The notes: a model not told the origin generated them from the sequence alone. Positions 48,425-57,135 are shown, counted from the stretch's first letter. The stretch: 64,000 nt of DNA from Planotetraspora phitsanulokensis (GCF_016863295.1 NZ_BOOP01000030.1:62001-126000), one strand, 5' to 3'. Numbers and translations are program-made.

Positions 48425-48838
48425 ATGCCTTTCATCCGTTCCGCCGACAGTCGCAGGAGCACCACTCCCAACGGCGTCATGACCACCCTCGCCTCGCCCA
48501 CCCAAGGGGGCGCCACCCAGGCCGTGTGGCGCGTCGACATGCCGGCCGGCAACAGCGGCCCCTACCACGCCTGCGACGGCGAGCAGGTGTGGACCTTCCT
48601 CACCGGCGCAGCGACCGTCGAACTCGGCGGCGAGACCTTCGCCGTACGGGCGGGAGACACCGTCGTCACGCCGCCGGGCATCGCCCGCCGGGTGACCGGC
48701 GACGAGGAGGGCTTCAGCGCCATCGTGACCGCGCCCGCCGGCATCGAGGTCTACAACCCGGGCGGCGTCTCCGCACCTGACGCGTGCGACCTCGCCCCCA
48801 AGGGAACCGACCGGCTCGTCCCGCCCTGGGTCCGCTGA
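48425..48838 (+). CDS. Cupin-domain protein, second of a tandem pair
   Basis: The 137-residue paralogue shares VMTTLASPTQGGA, EQVWTFLTG and VELGGETF with its neighbour and then differs in the C-terminal tail (YNPGGVSAPDACD). The pair is separated by 33 bases and likely cotranscribed. Duplicated cupins often form heteromers or act on related small ligands; the function here is unknown. Confidence 0.88.
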   Translation: MPFIRSADSRRSTTPNGVMTTLASPTQGGATQAVWRVDMPAGNSGPYHACDGEQVWTFLTGAATVELGGETFAVRAGDTVVTPPGIARRVTGDEEGFSAIVTAPAGIEVYNPGGVSAPDACDLAPKGTDRLVPPWVR

Positions 48839-48960
48839 CGGGAGTCACCGGGTCGGCTGATCGGGCGGATTCGGTGTCTGGCAGCCCGCTGGTGAGTGAG
48901 CACTTTCGTCCGCTGGACCGATCGTGCCGAACTGCAACCAGAGCGCCTTTGAAGATCAGA

Positions 48961-48995
48961 AAAGCCCCTTCCCTGATCAACGGGAAAGGGGCTTT
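48961..48995 (-). terminator. Terminator next to the tRNA-Ser fragment
   Basis: Arms AAAGCCCCTT-CCC and GGGAAAGGGGCTTT, with one bulge and an 8-base loop, lie just beyond the tRNA-Ser 3' end. It would have terminated the original tRNA on the minus strand. Confidence 0.7.
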
Positions 48996-48999
48996 GATC

Positions 49000-49056
49000 T
49001 GGCGGAGGCTGGGAGATTTGAACTCCCGATGGGCGCGAACCCAAACCGCATTAGCA
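49000..49056 (-). other. attL: displaced 3' half of tRNA-Ser(GCU)
   Basis: On the minus strand this reads from the anticodon loop CTGCTAA (anticodon GCU), anticodon-stem 3' strand, long variable arm (GGGttcgcgCCC), T arm GGGAG-TTCAAAT-CTCCC, acceptor 3' strand AGCCTCC, G and CCA. The DNA beyond it cannot form the matching 5' half. It is therefore the displaced tRNA end left by site-specific integration. Confidence 0.88.
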
Positions 49057-49140
49057 GCTCGGCACATGGCCGTCCCGATCAGTCCCACCTGGACCAACAG
49101 GGGTAGCTGGTTCGCCTAGGACGAGGCTGTACGACGGTGA

Positions 49141-49162
49141 ACTGCAACCCAAACTGCAACCC
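49141..49162. repeat. ACTGCAACCC direct repeats near attL
   Basis: ACTGCAACCC occurs at 49141-49150 and 49153-49162, with a related ACTGCAACCA at 48931 on the other side of attL. These are possible integrase arm-type sites. Confidence 0.35.
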
Positions 49163-49439
49163 GGGCAGCGTTCGAGCTAGCGCCGCGCGCGCCTCCCCCT
49201 GCCTGATCATCCGTCTGCCTCGACCCACCGCGAAGCGGCAGCGAGCCGGCGACGGAGGGGCAAGCCCGTCTTCGCCTGTCCGTTCGCCGGTCGCCGTTCC
49301 TCGGCCGTGAGATGCCAACCGTCACAGACGGGCTTGAGCCGGAGGACTTGGCCTGCTGGCATGCCTGGGTCGAGGAAGACGGGATGATCAGGTCCATCTC
49401 AGCCATGTCGGGAGCTGGGGCGCCGCTTCCCCCCGAGGG

Positions 49440-49613
49440 ATGTCGCGGGAGCAGAACGAGGAGGTCTGCGCCGAGGCGGGGGTGTTGCCGACGCCGGATG
49501 AGTCCATCCGTCACATGGCCGCCGACTACCTTGCCCGGAAGGAATTCGAGGGCCTCCCCAACCTGGGCCTGTTCCTCGCGAACATCCGGGACATGAGTTT
49601 CCGCGATCGTTAG
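49440..49613 (+). CDS. Short conserved-looking ORF
   Basis: A 57-codon frame MSREQNEEVCAEAGVLPTPD through HMAADYLARKEFEGLPNLG to DMSFRDR has strong GC3 bias and no upstream interruption in the coding part. GAGGG touches the start codon, which is close for a ribosome site, so it may be the tail of a decayed gene. Function unknown. Confidence 0.4.
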   Translation: MSREQNEEVCAEAGVLPTPDESIRHMAADYLARKEFEGLPNLGLFLANIRDMSFRDR

Positions 49614-49701
49614 GACGACCTCTAGCGTGCCTGGACGGCGTCGGTAACCTGCCTGGAACCCTCGCAAGGAATTGTCACACCTACCGGTCACACTTCAGCC
49701 C

Positions 49702-50904
49702 ATGGGCGTTAGATCAGACTTCTCATTGGACCTGCAGCTTGAGTACGTTCACAAGCAGGCGGCGAGCGACGAGGTGAAGCGAGCGGTCACCTCCGTGCTC
49801 CAGCACATGCGAACTGGACGCGGCGGCCACCGCAGGGGCGGGAAGACGCTCGTGCAACTCTTGACAGAGGCGCGCGGGCGCGCAGCCTCGGTCGGCGAGT
49901 GGGAGGTTGTGCGGCTGCTGCAGGACTCCCTGGATTACGCCCAGGAACGGATCTTGCAACCGGAGTTCGACGAGAGATACCGACTTTTTCAAGACGGCAT
50001 ACGCAATCAACGGCTGCGGCGGTTTGTGGCGAACACGCTTGAGATCAATTTCAAGTACGTCGCCGAGGCGGGGCGCGAGTTCCTGGACGAACACCCCGGT
50101 GCAGATGTGGATGATCTGCTGGCCCATATCAACTCGCTCAGCCATGACGCTCGGTATCTCGTAGCACCAGCAGATCGGCCAGGGCGATACTCGCTCTTCC
50201 GTGGCCGGAGGGAGACGATGGTGTGGCTGGAGCGTGTGCTCCAGGAGCGGGTCGATATCGAAGACCCGGAGGAAGCCGCTCAACGGATTGCCGCGTCACC
50301 AGAGGCATGGGCTCTCCTAGCCGCTGATTCAGATGGTCAGATGATCCTCCGGGCATCCCAACTTCAGCAGCGCTCGGCCCGCCTGGCAAGCCTGCGCAAA
50401 GTGGTGGAGGACAGGACCGCCACCGAGCTGGACCTACAACGGGCGTTGGAAGGGCAGCACTGGATCTTCGGTGGGCGTTTCGTCGGGGAAGCTGCGCAGC
50501 GCAGGTTGGTGTCGGGTGACGAGGTAGACATTCCTCTGATCCGCGGCGATGGAAGTCTTCACATCGTCGAGTTAAAGCGGGCCATGAGCATGAAGGGTTC
50601 TCTGGTGAAACGACATCGCGGAGCCTGGGTGCCTACTGCTGAGGTGCACGATGCCGTCGGCCAAGCAGTCAACTACCTCGTCGGGCTAGATGAGAACCGT
50701 CAGCAGATCTTCGAAGACTTCGGCATCGAGACACGGCGAGCAAGCGCCGTCGTTTTGATCGGCCATCCAACTGTCCAGCCGAGCGTGCCAGAGCGGGAGA
50801 TCAACGAAGCGCTTCGGACGTTCAACACTCACGTGAACCGTGTTGAGGTCATCACGTACAAGGAACTCATCGACAACGCCAGACGCTCCCTCGGGGACCT
50901 CTGA
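49702..50904 (+). CDS. sduA: Shedu-family anti-phage nuclease
   Basis: The 400-residue protein carries a C-terminal DUF4263 nuclease fold with a PD-(D/E)xK core: Asp276 (GDEVDIPL), Glu290 and Lys292 (IVELKRA). Residues about 200-260 (LASLRKVVEDRTATELDLQR, LEGQHWIFGG) match the approach to that fold in Shedu proteins. The N-terminal about 190 residues are helical and probably form the sensing part, variable among family members. Shedu is a single-gene defence system known to act as a nuclease. It is the first cargo gene of the AICE. The start is uncertain by ten codons. Confidence 0.87.
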   Translation: MGVRSDFSLDLQLEYVHKQAASDEVKRAVTSVLQHMRTGRGGHRRGGKTLVQLLTEARGRAASVGEWEVVRLLQDSLDYAQERILQPEFDERYRLFQDGIRNQRLRRFVANTLEINFKYVAEAGREFLDEHPGADVDDLLAHINSLSHDARYLVAPADRPGRYSLFRGRRETMVWLERVLQERVDIEDPEEAAQRIAASPEAWALLAADSDGQMILRASQLQQRSARLASLRKVVEDRTATELDLQRALEGQHWIFGGRFVGEAAQRRLVSGDEVDIPLIRGDGSLHIVELKRAMSMKGSLVKRHRGAWVPTAEVHDAVGQAVNYLVGLDENRQQIFEDFGIETRRASAVVLIGHPTVQPSVPEREINEALRTFNTHVNRVEVITYKELIDNARRSLGDL

Positions 50905-51547
50905 GACATAGTGGCTGCGTCGTGGCGGTATTCAGCGAGATCCCAGGCCGAGGGGCCGCCCCATGTCCTGTTCACCTGGAATGAGGCAACGGTGATCAAG
51001 CGTCCGGCTCGGTGAGCCAGGGTGAGGAACGAACCCTGGCTCTTCGATCGCCCCCGACCACGACACGACCTCGGACACCCCGTGGCGATCGTCGTGCGGC
51101 ATGACTGCGGCGGTTTGACCAGGTGCCGGCCTCTCGGATCGGTCAACGCTCGCGCTTCGGCGCGGCCCGAGCTGCTGGCGGCCGGGACCGGCCCCCAGGC
51201 CGCATGCCCGGCCGCCGAGCGGGCGCAGGGCCGCGAGGCGGCGCGGAGCGCCGCCCTTGATTCCTACTAGCCCAATTCGGCAACAGTCGAGCACTTACAC
51301 GACTTTGAAGACGACCGAAATATGCCGAACTGGGCACGTCGCCGTAAATGGGTTGTAGCAGATCACACCAGAGTGGATGCATGGCGATGCCTCCGGCGAC
51401 ACGTTCTAACAGTTGCATCTCAGCTTCTGAGCCATCGGCTTAGCTTCTGGCCAATCCGCATGCCTCTGAGTAGGATGCACGTTCTTGTCCAATACCAGGG
51501 TTGGACCACATTCTTCCATCCAAAGTGAACTTGGAGGCGAAGGAAGA
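50905..51547. other. Gene-free stretch between Shedu and the AAA gene
   Basis: No gene is supported. The DNA shifts from GC-rich to clearly AT-richer near 51280, marking the boundary of a separate cargo insertion. GGAGG with AAGGAAG before 51548 supports the AAA gene start. Confidence 0.4.
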
Positions 51548-52858
51548 ATGCAAATCACCTCGCTACGCGTTAGTCGATTCAAATCACTCTATGACGTATC
51601 GATGGAACTGGAGCCATTCAGTGTCATAACCGGTCCAAACGGTTCGGGGAAGAGTAACCTCGTAGATGCTCTGGCATTCCTGGGCGAGGTTTATCGGTTC
51701 GGCTTCGAATTTGCAGTTGGCCGCGCAGGCGGGATGGACGCCATCAGCTTCCGCGATAAGCGCCGCACGACCATTGGTGTGAAATATACAGCAAAGGCAC
51801 TGCTTAAGCTGTCCGAGATACGAAACATCGGATACGCACGAAAGAAGCTTCAGGAGGAATATGGCGAGGTGGATCTGGAACTGGAACACCACTTCGTCTT
51901 GAAGGCTGCACCATCCGCAACCGGCCTCGATTACATCGTAGAGGCCGAGAGCCTGGAACTCTCTGCGTACCTGCTCGGAGAGTGGATACTACTCCTACAT
52001 GTTAAAGCCGGGTCGGCTGGATCATCTATAGAAGTAACCGCATCTTATCTTAGTCATGAACGACAAGATGTCTCCGATGTAGCAGTAGCCGCGTTGGGGA
52101 ATATAACAAAATACCTAAACAGCATATCCGAGGACTCCGCCGGGCTCGGGCAAAGCCTTTTCGAAATCTTCCGTTTGGCGCCCGTAGTGCGCGAATATCA
52201 GATCAGAATGGGCTTGATACGAGCCTATCGATTGAGCCCTGATTCTTCACGGCAACCAGCAGTTCTCACACCAAACGCCACCTTGGACAGCCACGGCGGG
52301 AACCTCCCAGCGGTAGTTGCCCGAATCAGCAGACAACAGCCAAGCGTATGGCAAAGCATACTTGCTGGGATGCGCCAACTGCTTCCGGATCTTGTCACCA
52401 TCACCACAGAGCCAAGCGCCGAACGCGGTCTCATACTTCAATTCAATGAGACCAATCGTGGTCGCCCTTGGTCCTCTCATGAAGTATCCGATGGAACGAT
52501 TCAAGCACTGGCCCTACTAGTACTCCTACACGACTCCCGGCCTCCACTTATTTTGATAGAAGAACCAGAAAATGCTGTCCACCCTTGGGTTCTTCGTCGT
52601 TTCTTGGAGACATGCAGGTCGCTACTAAACAAGCAGATAGTCCTCACCACGCACTCTCCGATCTTGCTCAAGCTTGTACGCCCGGAAGAAGTCTTCTTGA
52701 TGTGGCGAACCCAAGGTCGTTCTAAATTGCGGCCGTTGCTAACGACCAGCCCTGAGGTTAGAGGGCTTTACTACGAGAAGGGCTTCGACGTTTTCGAGCT
52801 GTACGACAGCGGGCTAATCGCTCAGGCGATCCCTGGCGCTGATGAGGGGTCGGTGTAA
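51548..52858 (+). CDS. ABC-type AAA ATPase of a two-gene defence module
   Basis: The 436-residue ATPase has Walker A GPNGSGKS (residues 29-36), the signature region VSDGTIQALALL, Walker B LILIEEPENAVHP (EEPEN at 338-342) and the switch histidine in LTTHSPILL. It belongs with AAA_21/RloA-like ATPases. Its stop codon overlaps the start of the TOPRIM gene (TAATG), so the two are translationally coupled. Codon use is AT-richer than the element core, suggesting the pair was acquired together. A phage-sensing role is inferred. Confidence 0.9.
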   Translation: MQITSLRVSRFKSLYDVSMELEPFSVITGPNGSGKSNLVDALAFLGEVYRFGFEFAVGRAGGMDAISFRDKRRTTIGVKYTAKALLKLSEIRNIGYARKKLQEEYGEVDLELEHHFVLKAAPSATGLDYIVEAESLELSAYLLGEWILLLHVKAGSAGSSIEVTASYLSHERQDVSDVAVAALGNITKYLNSISEDSAGLGQSLFEIFRLAPVVREYQIRMGLIRAYRLSPDSSRQPAVLTPNATLDSHGGNLPAVVARISRQQPSVWQSILAGMRQLLPDLVTITTEPSAERGLILQFNETNRGRPWSSHEVSDGTIQALALLVLLHDSRPPLILIEEPENAVHPWVLRRFLETCRSLLNKQIVLTTHSPILLKLVRPEEVFLMWRTQGRSKLRPLLTTSPEVRGLYYEKGFDVFELYDSGLIAQAIPGADEGSV

Positions 52859-53505
52859 TGGTCGCAAGAAAGAAGCCGTTAAAAGTCGGTATCGTAGTTG
52901 AAGGCGAATCGGAGATCGCAGGACTACCTAAGCTATACACACAACTTGGCCAGAGGACCGGTAAGCAGTTCTTGCGGCCCCTCCGAGCCACAGCCGACCC
53001 ATGCGCCCCCATACCGGTGCTCGTACAAGCGCTCCGTGATCGAGTTCGCCTTGCGATCGCCAAAGGCGCTGACATGGTCGTTATTTTACTTGACCGTGAA
53101 CAACAGAATCACTCAGCATCCGCACGCGCGAGAGCAATCGAAAACGCCATCGCACCGAATTTTAGCGTATCGGTGAGAGTTGTCTTAAAAGATCGAACCT
53201 TCGAGAACTGGCTTATCTCATGTCCCTCTGCATTTATAAAGCAGAGATCGCGATTCCCGCATTTCGAGCGCATATCGAGAGTGGTAGAGCCGGGCAGGGC
53301 AGATAAGATCGACAAGCCTCACCGGCTACTTAACGATGCAATGAACAATCAGGCCTACGATAAAACTAAGGACGCCCCGAAGATTCTACATCATGCAAAT
53401 ATCGCGGAGATGGCTAGGAATAGCAGGAGTTTCCGCAGATTCCTTGCAGTGACTGGAGATGCCCTCTATCAGGGTGGTAGCTGCACATCTCGAGAAGTTG
53501 CCTGA
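52858..53505 (+). CDS. DUF4276/TOPRIM-like partner of the AAA ATPase
   Basis: The 215-residue protein opens with VGIVVEGESEIAGLPKLYTQL, with the TOPRIM glutamate, then MVVILLDREQQNHSA, the D-x-E-type strand, and a later conserved FENWLIS. This matches DUF4276/RloB-like TOPRIM proteins that accompany an AAA ATPase. Such pairs (AbiL-, RloAB- or PARIS-like) act in abortive infection or nuclease defence. Which of these it belongs to cannot be settled here. It is coupled to the ATPase gene by a one-base overlap. Confidence 0.78.
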   Translation: MVARKKPLKVGIVVEGESEIAGLPKLYTQLGQRTGKQFLRPLRATADPCAPIPVLVQALRDRVRLAIAKGADMVVILLDREQQNHSASARARAIENAIAPNFSVSVRVVLKDRTFENWLISCPSAFIKQRSRFPHFERISRVVEPGRADKIDKPHRLLNDAMNNQAYDKTKDAPKILHHANIAEMARNSRSFRRFLAVTGDALYQGGSCTSREVA

Positions 53506-53612
53506 GCATCTCAGTCCGATGCTTGTTCGTGCACGCTAAGCAGGCTCGAAGGAGTTCTCAAGGACTTGTCACCGACGATTCGACTATCTGTCGATGGACG
53601 TGGCATCCCAAC

Positions 53613-54473
53613 ATGATAAGAAAGCATATTGTGGAGGATCGTCGAGATCGACTGCGGGCGCTAGGTGAGCTGTTTCGGCAGTTACGCAAGGACGCCGGGC
53701 TGACAGGTAAGGAGCTTGCGCAGCGTGCAGGGGTGGCTCAGCCATCGATCTCGCGGATAGAGACTGGGCAGCTTCTTCCGACTCCGGAAACTGTTGATCG
53801 GCTTTGTGTCGCACTTGGGCTCAACGACACGGACCACGGCCGACTGGATGCGCTGCTCCTGCGCCTTCGCGACGAGGTGGCGCGCCTCAAGGATGGGCTC
53901 GCCGGACGCGAGGCGGCTGATGCTGCGCGGGTTCGCTCGGCTCAACGTGTGGTGTCGTTTCAGCCGGCGATGATCCCGGCCCTCCTCCAAACAGCCGAGT
54001 ACGCGCGGCTTGCCTTGGTGGTCGGCCGAGATGTCGACGAGGATGACGCGGCAAGTGCGGCGGCCTCGCGGGTGAGTGCTCAGGCGGTTCTGTTCGATGC
54101 CGGCCGTGAGTTCGCGTTCGTGCTAACCGAGGGTGCGGTACGGACTTGGCCGGGATCTCCATCGTTGATGCTGGCCCAGCTCGACAGGTTGGTCCAGGTG
54201 TCGACGCTGCCCCATGTCCGGCTTGGTGTGGTGCCCTGGACGGTGCCGGCTCCGGGTTTCCCGTTGCACGGATTCACGATCTATGACGGGACGACCAGCG
54301 TTGTAGAGGCGCTCACGGGCGATGTGACTCACCTCGACCCTGGCGACATCACCATGCACATGGAGACCTTCGACGCGTTCGCTGCCGCGGCCGTGTACGG
54401 CGATGAGCTGCGGGATCTCCTCGGTGAGATCGCGGCCGACTTCAGGGAGCTGGCAACTAAGCTCGACGTCTGA
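53613..54473 (+). CDS. XRE-family regulator with DUF5753-type domain
   Basis: The 286-residue protein has an XRE helix-turn-helix (about 14-70; LRKDAGLTGKELAQRAGVAQ, PSISRIETGQLLPTPET) and a C-terminal domain of the DUF5753 type (PAMIPALLQTAEYARL, FDAGREFAFVLTEGAVRT, LGVVPWTVPAP). Such regulators usually occur with a DUF397 protein; none is adjacent. Here the next gene is an RsbW-like ATPase. It is a candidate reader of the CTAGGGGG motif of this element. Confidence 0.9.
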   Translation: MIRKHIVEDRRDRLRALGELFRQLRKDAGLTGKELAQRAGVAQPSISRIETGQLLPTPETVDRLCVALGLNDTDHGRLDALLLRLRDEVARLKDGLAGREAADAARVRSAQRVVSFQPAMIPALLQTAEYARLALVVGRDVDEDDAASAAASRVSAQAVLFDAGREFAFVLTEGAVRTWPGSPSLMLAQLDRLVQVSTLPHVRLGVVPWTVPAPGFPLHGFTIYDGTTSVVEALTGDVTHLDPGDITMHMETFDAFAAAAVYGDELRDLLGEIAADFRELATKLDV

Positions 54474-54537
54474 CGCATTTATACGTGGAATAGCTTGAAC
54501 GCCTTCTAGGGTGACTCATACGCTGAGCATGTGGATG

Positions 54538-54553
54538 TATAGCCCCCTAGACA
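54538..54553. promoter_or_regulatory. CTAG-motif copy 1 (before the HATPase gene)
   Basis: TATAGCCCCCTAGACA lies 13 bases upstream of the HATPase start. It is the inverse orientation of the TGTCTAGGGGG motif at four other places in the element. Confidence 0.7.
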
Positions 54554-54565
54554 TCGGAGCTGCCC

Positions 54566-54970
54566 ATGCCGGCCTGGCGCATGTCCCGCTTCTTCCTCGG
54601 CTCCCCTGCCTCGGTGACCGAAGCCCGCCGGTTCGTTACCGGCTTCCTGCGCGACTGGCCGTGTCTGGAGGCGGCGGAACTCGTCGTGAGCGAACTAGCC
54701 ACCAACGCCGTACGGCACTCGGCAAGTGGCCGGTTCGGAGGCCGCTTCATGGTGACCATCCGGGTAGCGTCCAACGGGCTATGGCTCGGCGTCCTCGACG
54801 AGGGCGGCCCACACTCTCCGCAGCTCTCGACAGATTCCGATGATGAAGGCGGCCGGGGCCTGCTACTGGTCTCCACCCTGGCGGCGCAGTGGGGCGTGTG
54901 CGGGGACGAGCATGGCCGCACCGTCTGGGCCGTCCTGTCCACAGCGCCGGCACTGGTCACCGCGGAGTGA
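54566..54970 (+). CDS. RsbW-like HATPase (anti-sigma/serine kinase type)
   Basis: The 134-residue protein has the GHKL boxes: N box SELATNAVRHS, G1 DEGGPHSPQ, G2 GGRGLLLVSTLA. The lack of a histidine-kinase dimerisation part and the length place it with RsbW/SpoIIAB anti-sigma kinases. In actinobacteria many such stand-alone ATPases regulate an HTH partner or a sigma factor. It overlaps the next gene by four bases. Confidence 0.88.
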   Translation: MPAWRMSRFFLGSPASVTEARRFVTGFLRDWPCLEAAELVVSELATNAVRHSASGRFGGRFMVTIRVASNGLWLGVLDEGGPHSPQLSTDSDDEGGRGLLLVSTLAAQWGVCGDEHGRTVWAVLSTAPALVTAE

Positions 54971-55239
54971 CCGACTGCCTGGCCCCGCACGTGCCGGTGC
55001 CGCAGTCGGGATACGTGCGGCTGACCTGGCTTGATCCTCGGGGCGACGTCCGATGCCGAGTGGTGGCGTGGACGTGTGACTGCAAGGCTCTGATCTATGA
55101 GCTGTGTGAATTGGGCGGGCTCGGCTTCATCCGCCGCACCGTCCAGGGCGACACGATCACCGTCACCGAGACGCATCGGATGCCGATCTGGCAGGTACGA
55201 CAACTGTGGGCGGCCGTCCTCGTCGGGATGGCACGATGA
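54967..55239 (+). CDS. 90-residue protein of unknown function
   Basis: GTG-initiated product that overlaps the ATPase stop (GTGA). It reads VPQSGYVRLTWLDPRGDVRC, CDCKALIYELCELGG and MPIWQVRQLWAAVLVG. It contains four cysteines close together (RCRVVAWTCDC), which might bind a metal. It is in the same unit as the ATPase. The gene is probably conserved among similar elements but no family was recognised. Confidence 0.7.
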   Translation: MTDCLAPHVPVPQSGYVRLTWLDPRGDVRCRVVAWTCDCKALIYELCELGGLGFIRRTVQGDTITVTETHRMPIWQVRQLWAAVLVGMAR

Positions 55240-55342
55240 GTCCGCGGGGCGTGCCGAACCGCCGTTCTGCGATCCGGGCCGTGGACCCAAAAAGCGGCAA
55301 ACCCCTTAAAACCGTACCGTCAAGGGGGATGGACGGCATTTC

Positions 55343-55358
55343 GTCTAGGGGCCTAGAC
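55343..55358. promoter_or_regulatory. CTAG-motif copy 2, a perfect 7-bp-arm dyad
   Basis: GTCTAGGGGCCTAGAC has perfect GTCTAGG/CCTAGAC arms. It lies 28 bases upstream of the HTH gene start at 55386 and is the only copy that is a full palindrome. Confidence 0.72.
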
Positions 55359-55385
55359 TCGGTCGAGCACCACCAAGGAGGAAAC

Positions 55386-56228
55386 GTGCCACCGAGCGAC
55401 CTGGACCGCATTGCCGCGATCGATGACCCTTACCGGCTGCTCCGGGTCGCCACCGAACGACTCAACGCCGCACAGCAAGAAGTCACCGAACTGGCCCGGC
55501 TCCGTCGCCGCGTCATTCAAGAACTCCACGCTCAGGGCATGTCGTATGCGCAGATCGCCGAAAAGGCCGGCCTTTCCCGCGGACGTATCCATCAGATCCG
55601 CCACACCGGCCCCGCCCCGGAAGGCGCGTTCCTCGGTACCGGGATGGTCACCGTCGTCACGCCGCTGCGACACGACGCCGAAACCGGCCGTTCCATGGTC
55701 GCCTTGGACGACATGCGATCCGGCAAGCGCCTGGAAGACCTCGCTCGCAGCTTCGGCCTGAACGTCGCCACCGACAACGTCACCGTTGACGGCCGGATCG
55801 ATCTCAACCGGGACGGCCTGCTCGTCATCTGCGGCCCCCGCATGTCCGACGCCATGCGAGCGGCCTACGACATCGATCCGGTCATCCGCTGGGACCGCGA
55901 TGACAAGGGTTGGATGCTCATTGACACCCGGACACAGCAGGTGTTCCGCTCCGGCACCCAGACCGACCCCCGGCAGCCCACCGACTCGGCATTCCTCGGC
56001 CGACTCCCTCGCCCAGACGGCAACGGTTCGTTCCTCGCCATCGCCGGTATCCGCCCCAACGGCTCCCTCGGCGTCGTCCACTTCCTCACGAACGAGATCG
56101 CCACCCTGTGGGGCCAGGTCGACGACAAGCGGTTCTCCTGCGTCGTCGCCGTCGAATACGACCCTGCGACCGGGGAACCAGTGCGGGCGGAACTGGCCAG
56201 CCCGCTCTACCGGCACGAGGAGACCTGA
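55386..56228 (+). CDS. HTH protein with C-terminal ligand-sensor-like domain
   Basis: The 280-residue protein begins at GTG behind AAGGAGG. Residues about 5-65 hold a helix-turn-helix of the sigma-70 region 4/RNA-polymerase type (AQGMSYAQIAEKAGLSRGRI). The remaining about 200 residues form an alpha/beta domain (MVTVVTPLR, LLVICGPRMSD, LAIAGIRPNGSLGVVHFL) that looks like a ligand-binding or enzyme-derived sensor common in actinobacteria. The longer upstream frame crosses motif copy 2 and is not used. It is three bases from the PP2C gene, so both are one unit. Confidence 0.8.
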   Translation: MPPSDLDRIAAIDDPYRLLRVATERLNAAQQEVTELARLRRRVIQELHAQGMSYAQIAEKAGLSRGRIHQIRHTGPAPEGAFLGTGMVTVVTPLRHDAETGRSMVALDDMRSGKRLEDLARSFGLNVATDNVTVDGRIDLNRDGLLVICGPRMSDAMRAAYDIDPVIRWDRDDKGWMLIDTRTQQVFRSGTQTDPRQPTDSAFLGRLPRPDGNGSFLAIAGIRPNGSLGVVHFLTNEIATLWGQVDDKRFSCVVAVEYDPATGEPVRAELASPLYRHEET

Positions 56229-56231
56229 GCC

Positions 56232-57059
56232 GTGCGCGTCACCTTCGCGAGCGAACCCGCCTACGCGGGCCGGCCCAATGAGGACTTCATCGGCGCCACA
56301 CCGGACGCGGTCGTCCTCCTCGACGGTGCCAGCGTCCCGCCCGGGATCGAATCCGGCTGCACGCACAGCGTGCGCTGGTACTCCCACACCCTCGGCTCCA
56401 CCCTGCTCACCGAGATGACCCAAAGCGCCGGCCCTCTGCCCGAACTGCTCGCCAAGGGCATCAAGCACGTGACCTCACTTCACGACTTCACCTGCGACCT
56501 TTCTCACGGCGGATCTCCCTCGGCCACCGTCGTCATGCTCCGGCAAGCCGGCGACCAACTCGACTGGCTCGTCCTCGGCGACTCCACGCTCATCCTCGAC
56601 ACCGGTACGGCGGAACCGATGGTGGTGCGCGACGACCGGCTGGATCGGGTTGCTGCACCTCGCCGCACCCGGCTCGACGCCCTATTCGGTGGCACCCCCG
56701 AGCACGCCACAGCGCTACGCGGGTACGTGGAAGGCCTGGCCGACTACCGCAACCGCGACGGCGGATTCTGGGTTGCCGCTACTGATCCCCTCGCCGCCGA
56801 CCAGGCGCTCACCGGCTCCGTCCCCGCTGACTCTGTGTATGCCGCCGCGCTTCTCTCAGACGGAGCATCCGACGCCGTCGACCGCTACCACCTCGTCACC
56901 TGGCGGCAACTCCTGGATACCCTCGCCCAGGACGGCCCAGCCGAACTGATCCGCCAAGTCCGTGCCGCCGAGCAGTCAGACCCGCACGGCGAACGATGGC
57001 GACGGAGCAAGACCCACGACGACTCTACTGCTGTATTTTGCCGGACATACTTTCGATGA
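56232..57059 (+). CDS. PP2C-like (PPM-family) serine/threonine phosphatase
   Basis: The 275-residue protein starts with GTG and retains the PPM metal-site motifs: NEDFIG, VVLLDGAS, SDGASD and HDDSTAV. All four acidic positions are present, so activity is plausible. It has no extra sensory domain. In partner-switching systems a PPM phosphatase reverses phosphorylation by an RsbW-like kinase; the kinase-like gene lies 1.3 kb upstream in the same cassette, which fits such a pair, but no anti-anti-sigma (STAS) protein is seen. Confidence 0.82.
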   Translation: MRVTFASEPAYAGRPNEDFIGATPDAVVLLDGASVPPGIESGCTHSVRWYSHTLGSTLLTEMTQSAGPLPELLAKGIKHVTSLHDFTCDLSHGGSPSATVVMLRQAGDQLDWLVLGDSTLILDTGTAEPMVVRDDRLDRVAAPRRTRLDALFGGTPEHATALRGYVEGLADYRNRDGGFWVAATDPLAADQALTGSVPADSVYAAALLSDGASDAVDRYHLVTWRQLLDTLAQDGPAELIRQVRAAEQSDPHGERWRRSKTHDDSTAVFCRTYFR

Positions 57060-57109
57060 GAAAGCCCGGAATGATGCATCGGTTTATAGGAAATCGCTAA
57101 ACAATAAAA

Positions 57110-57135
57110 TGGCCGCCCCTCTAAAGGGGCGGCCA
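57110..57135. terminator. Terminator between the cassette and a convergent gene
   Basis: TGGCCGCCCCT and AGGGGCGGCCA form a perfect 11-bp stem with a CTAA loop, between the PP2C gene and the convergent membrane gene. Confidence 0.8.

Noticed and set aside
51548-53505. Assigning the AAA/TOPRIM pair to PARIS
   Set aside because: The TOPRIM partner looks like DUF4276/RloB rather than DUF4435; left unnamed without an HMM search.
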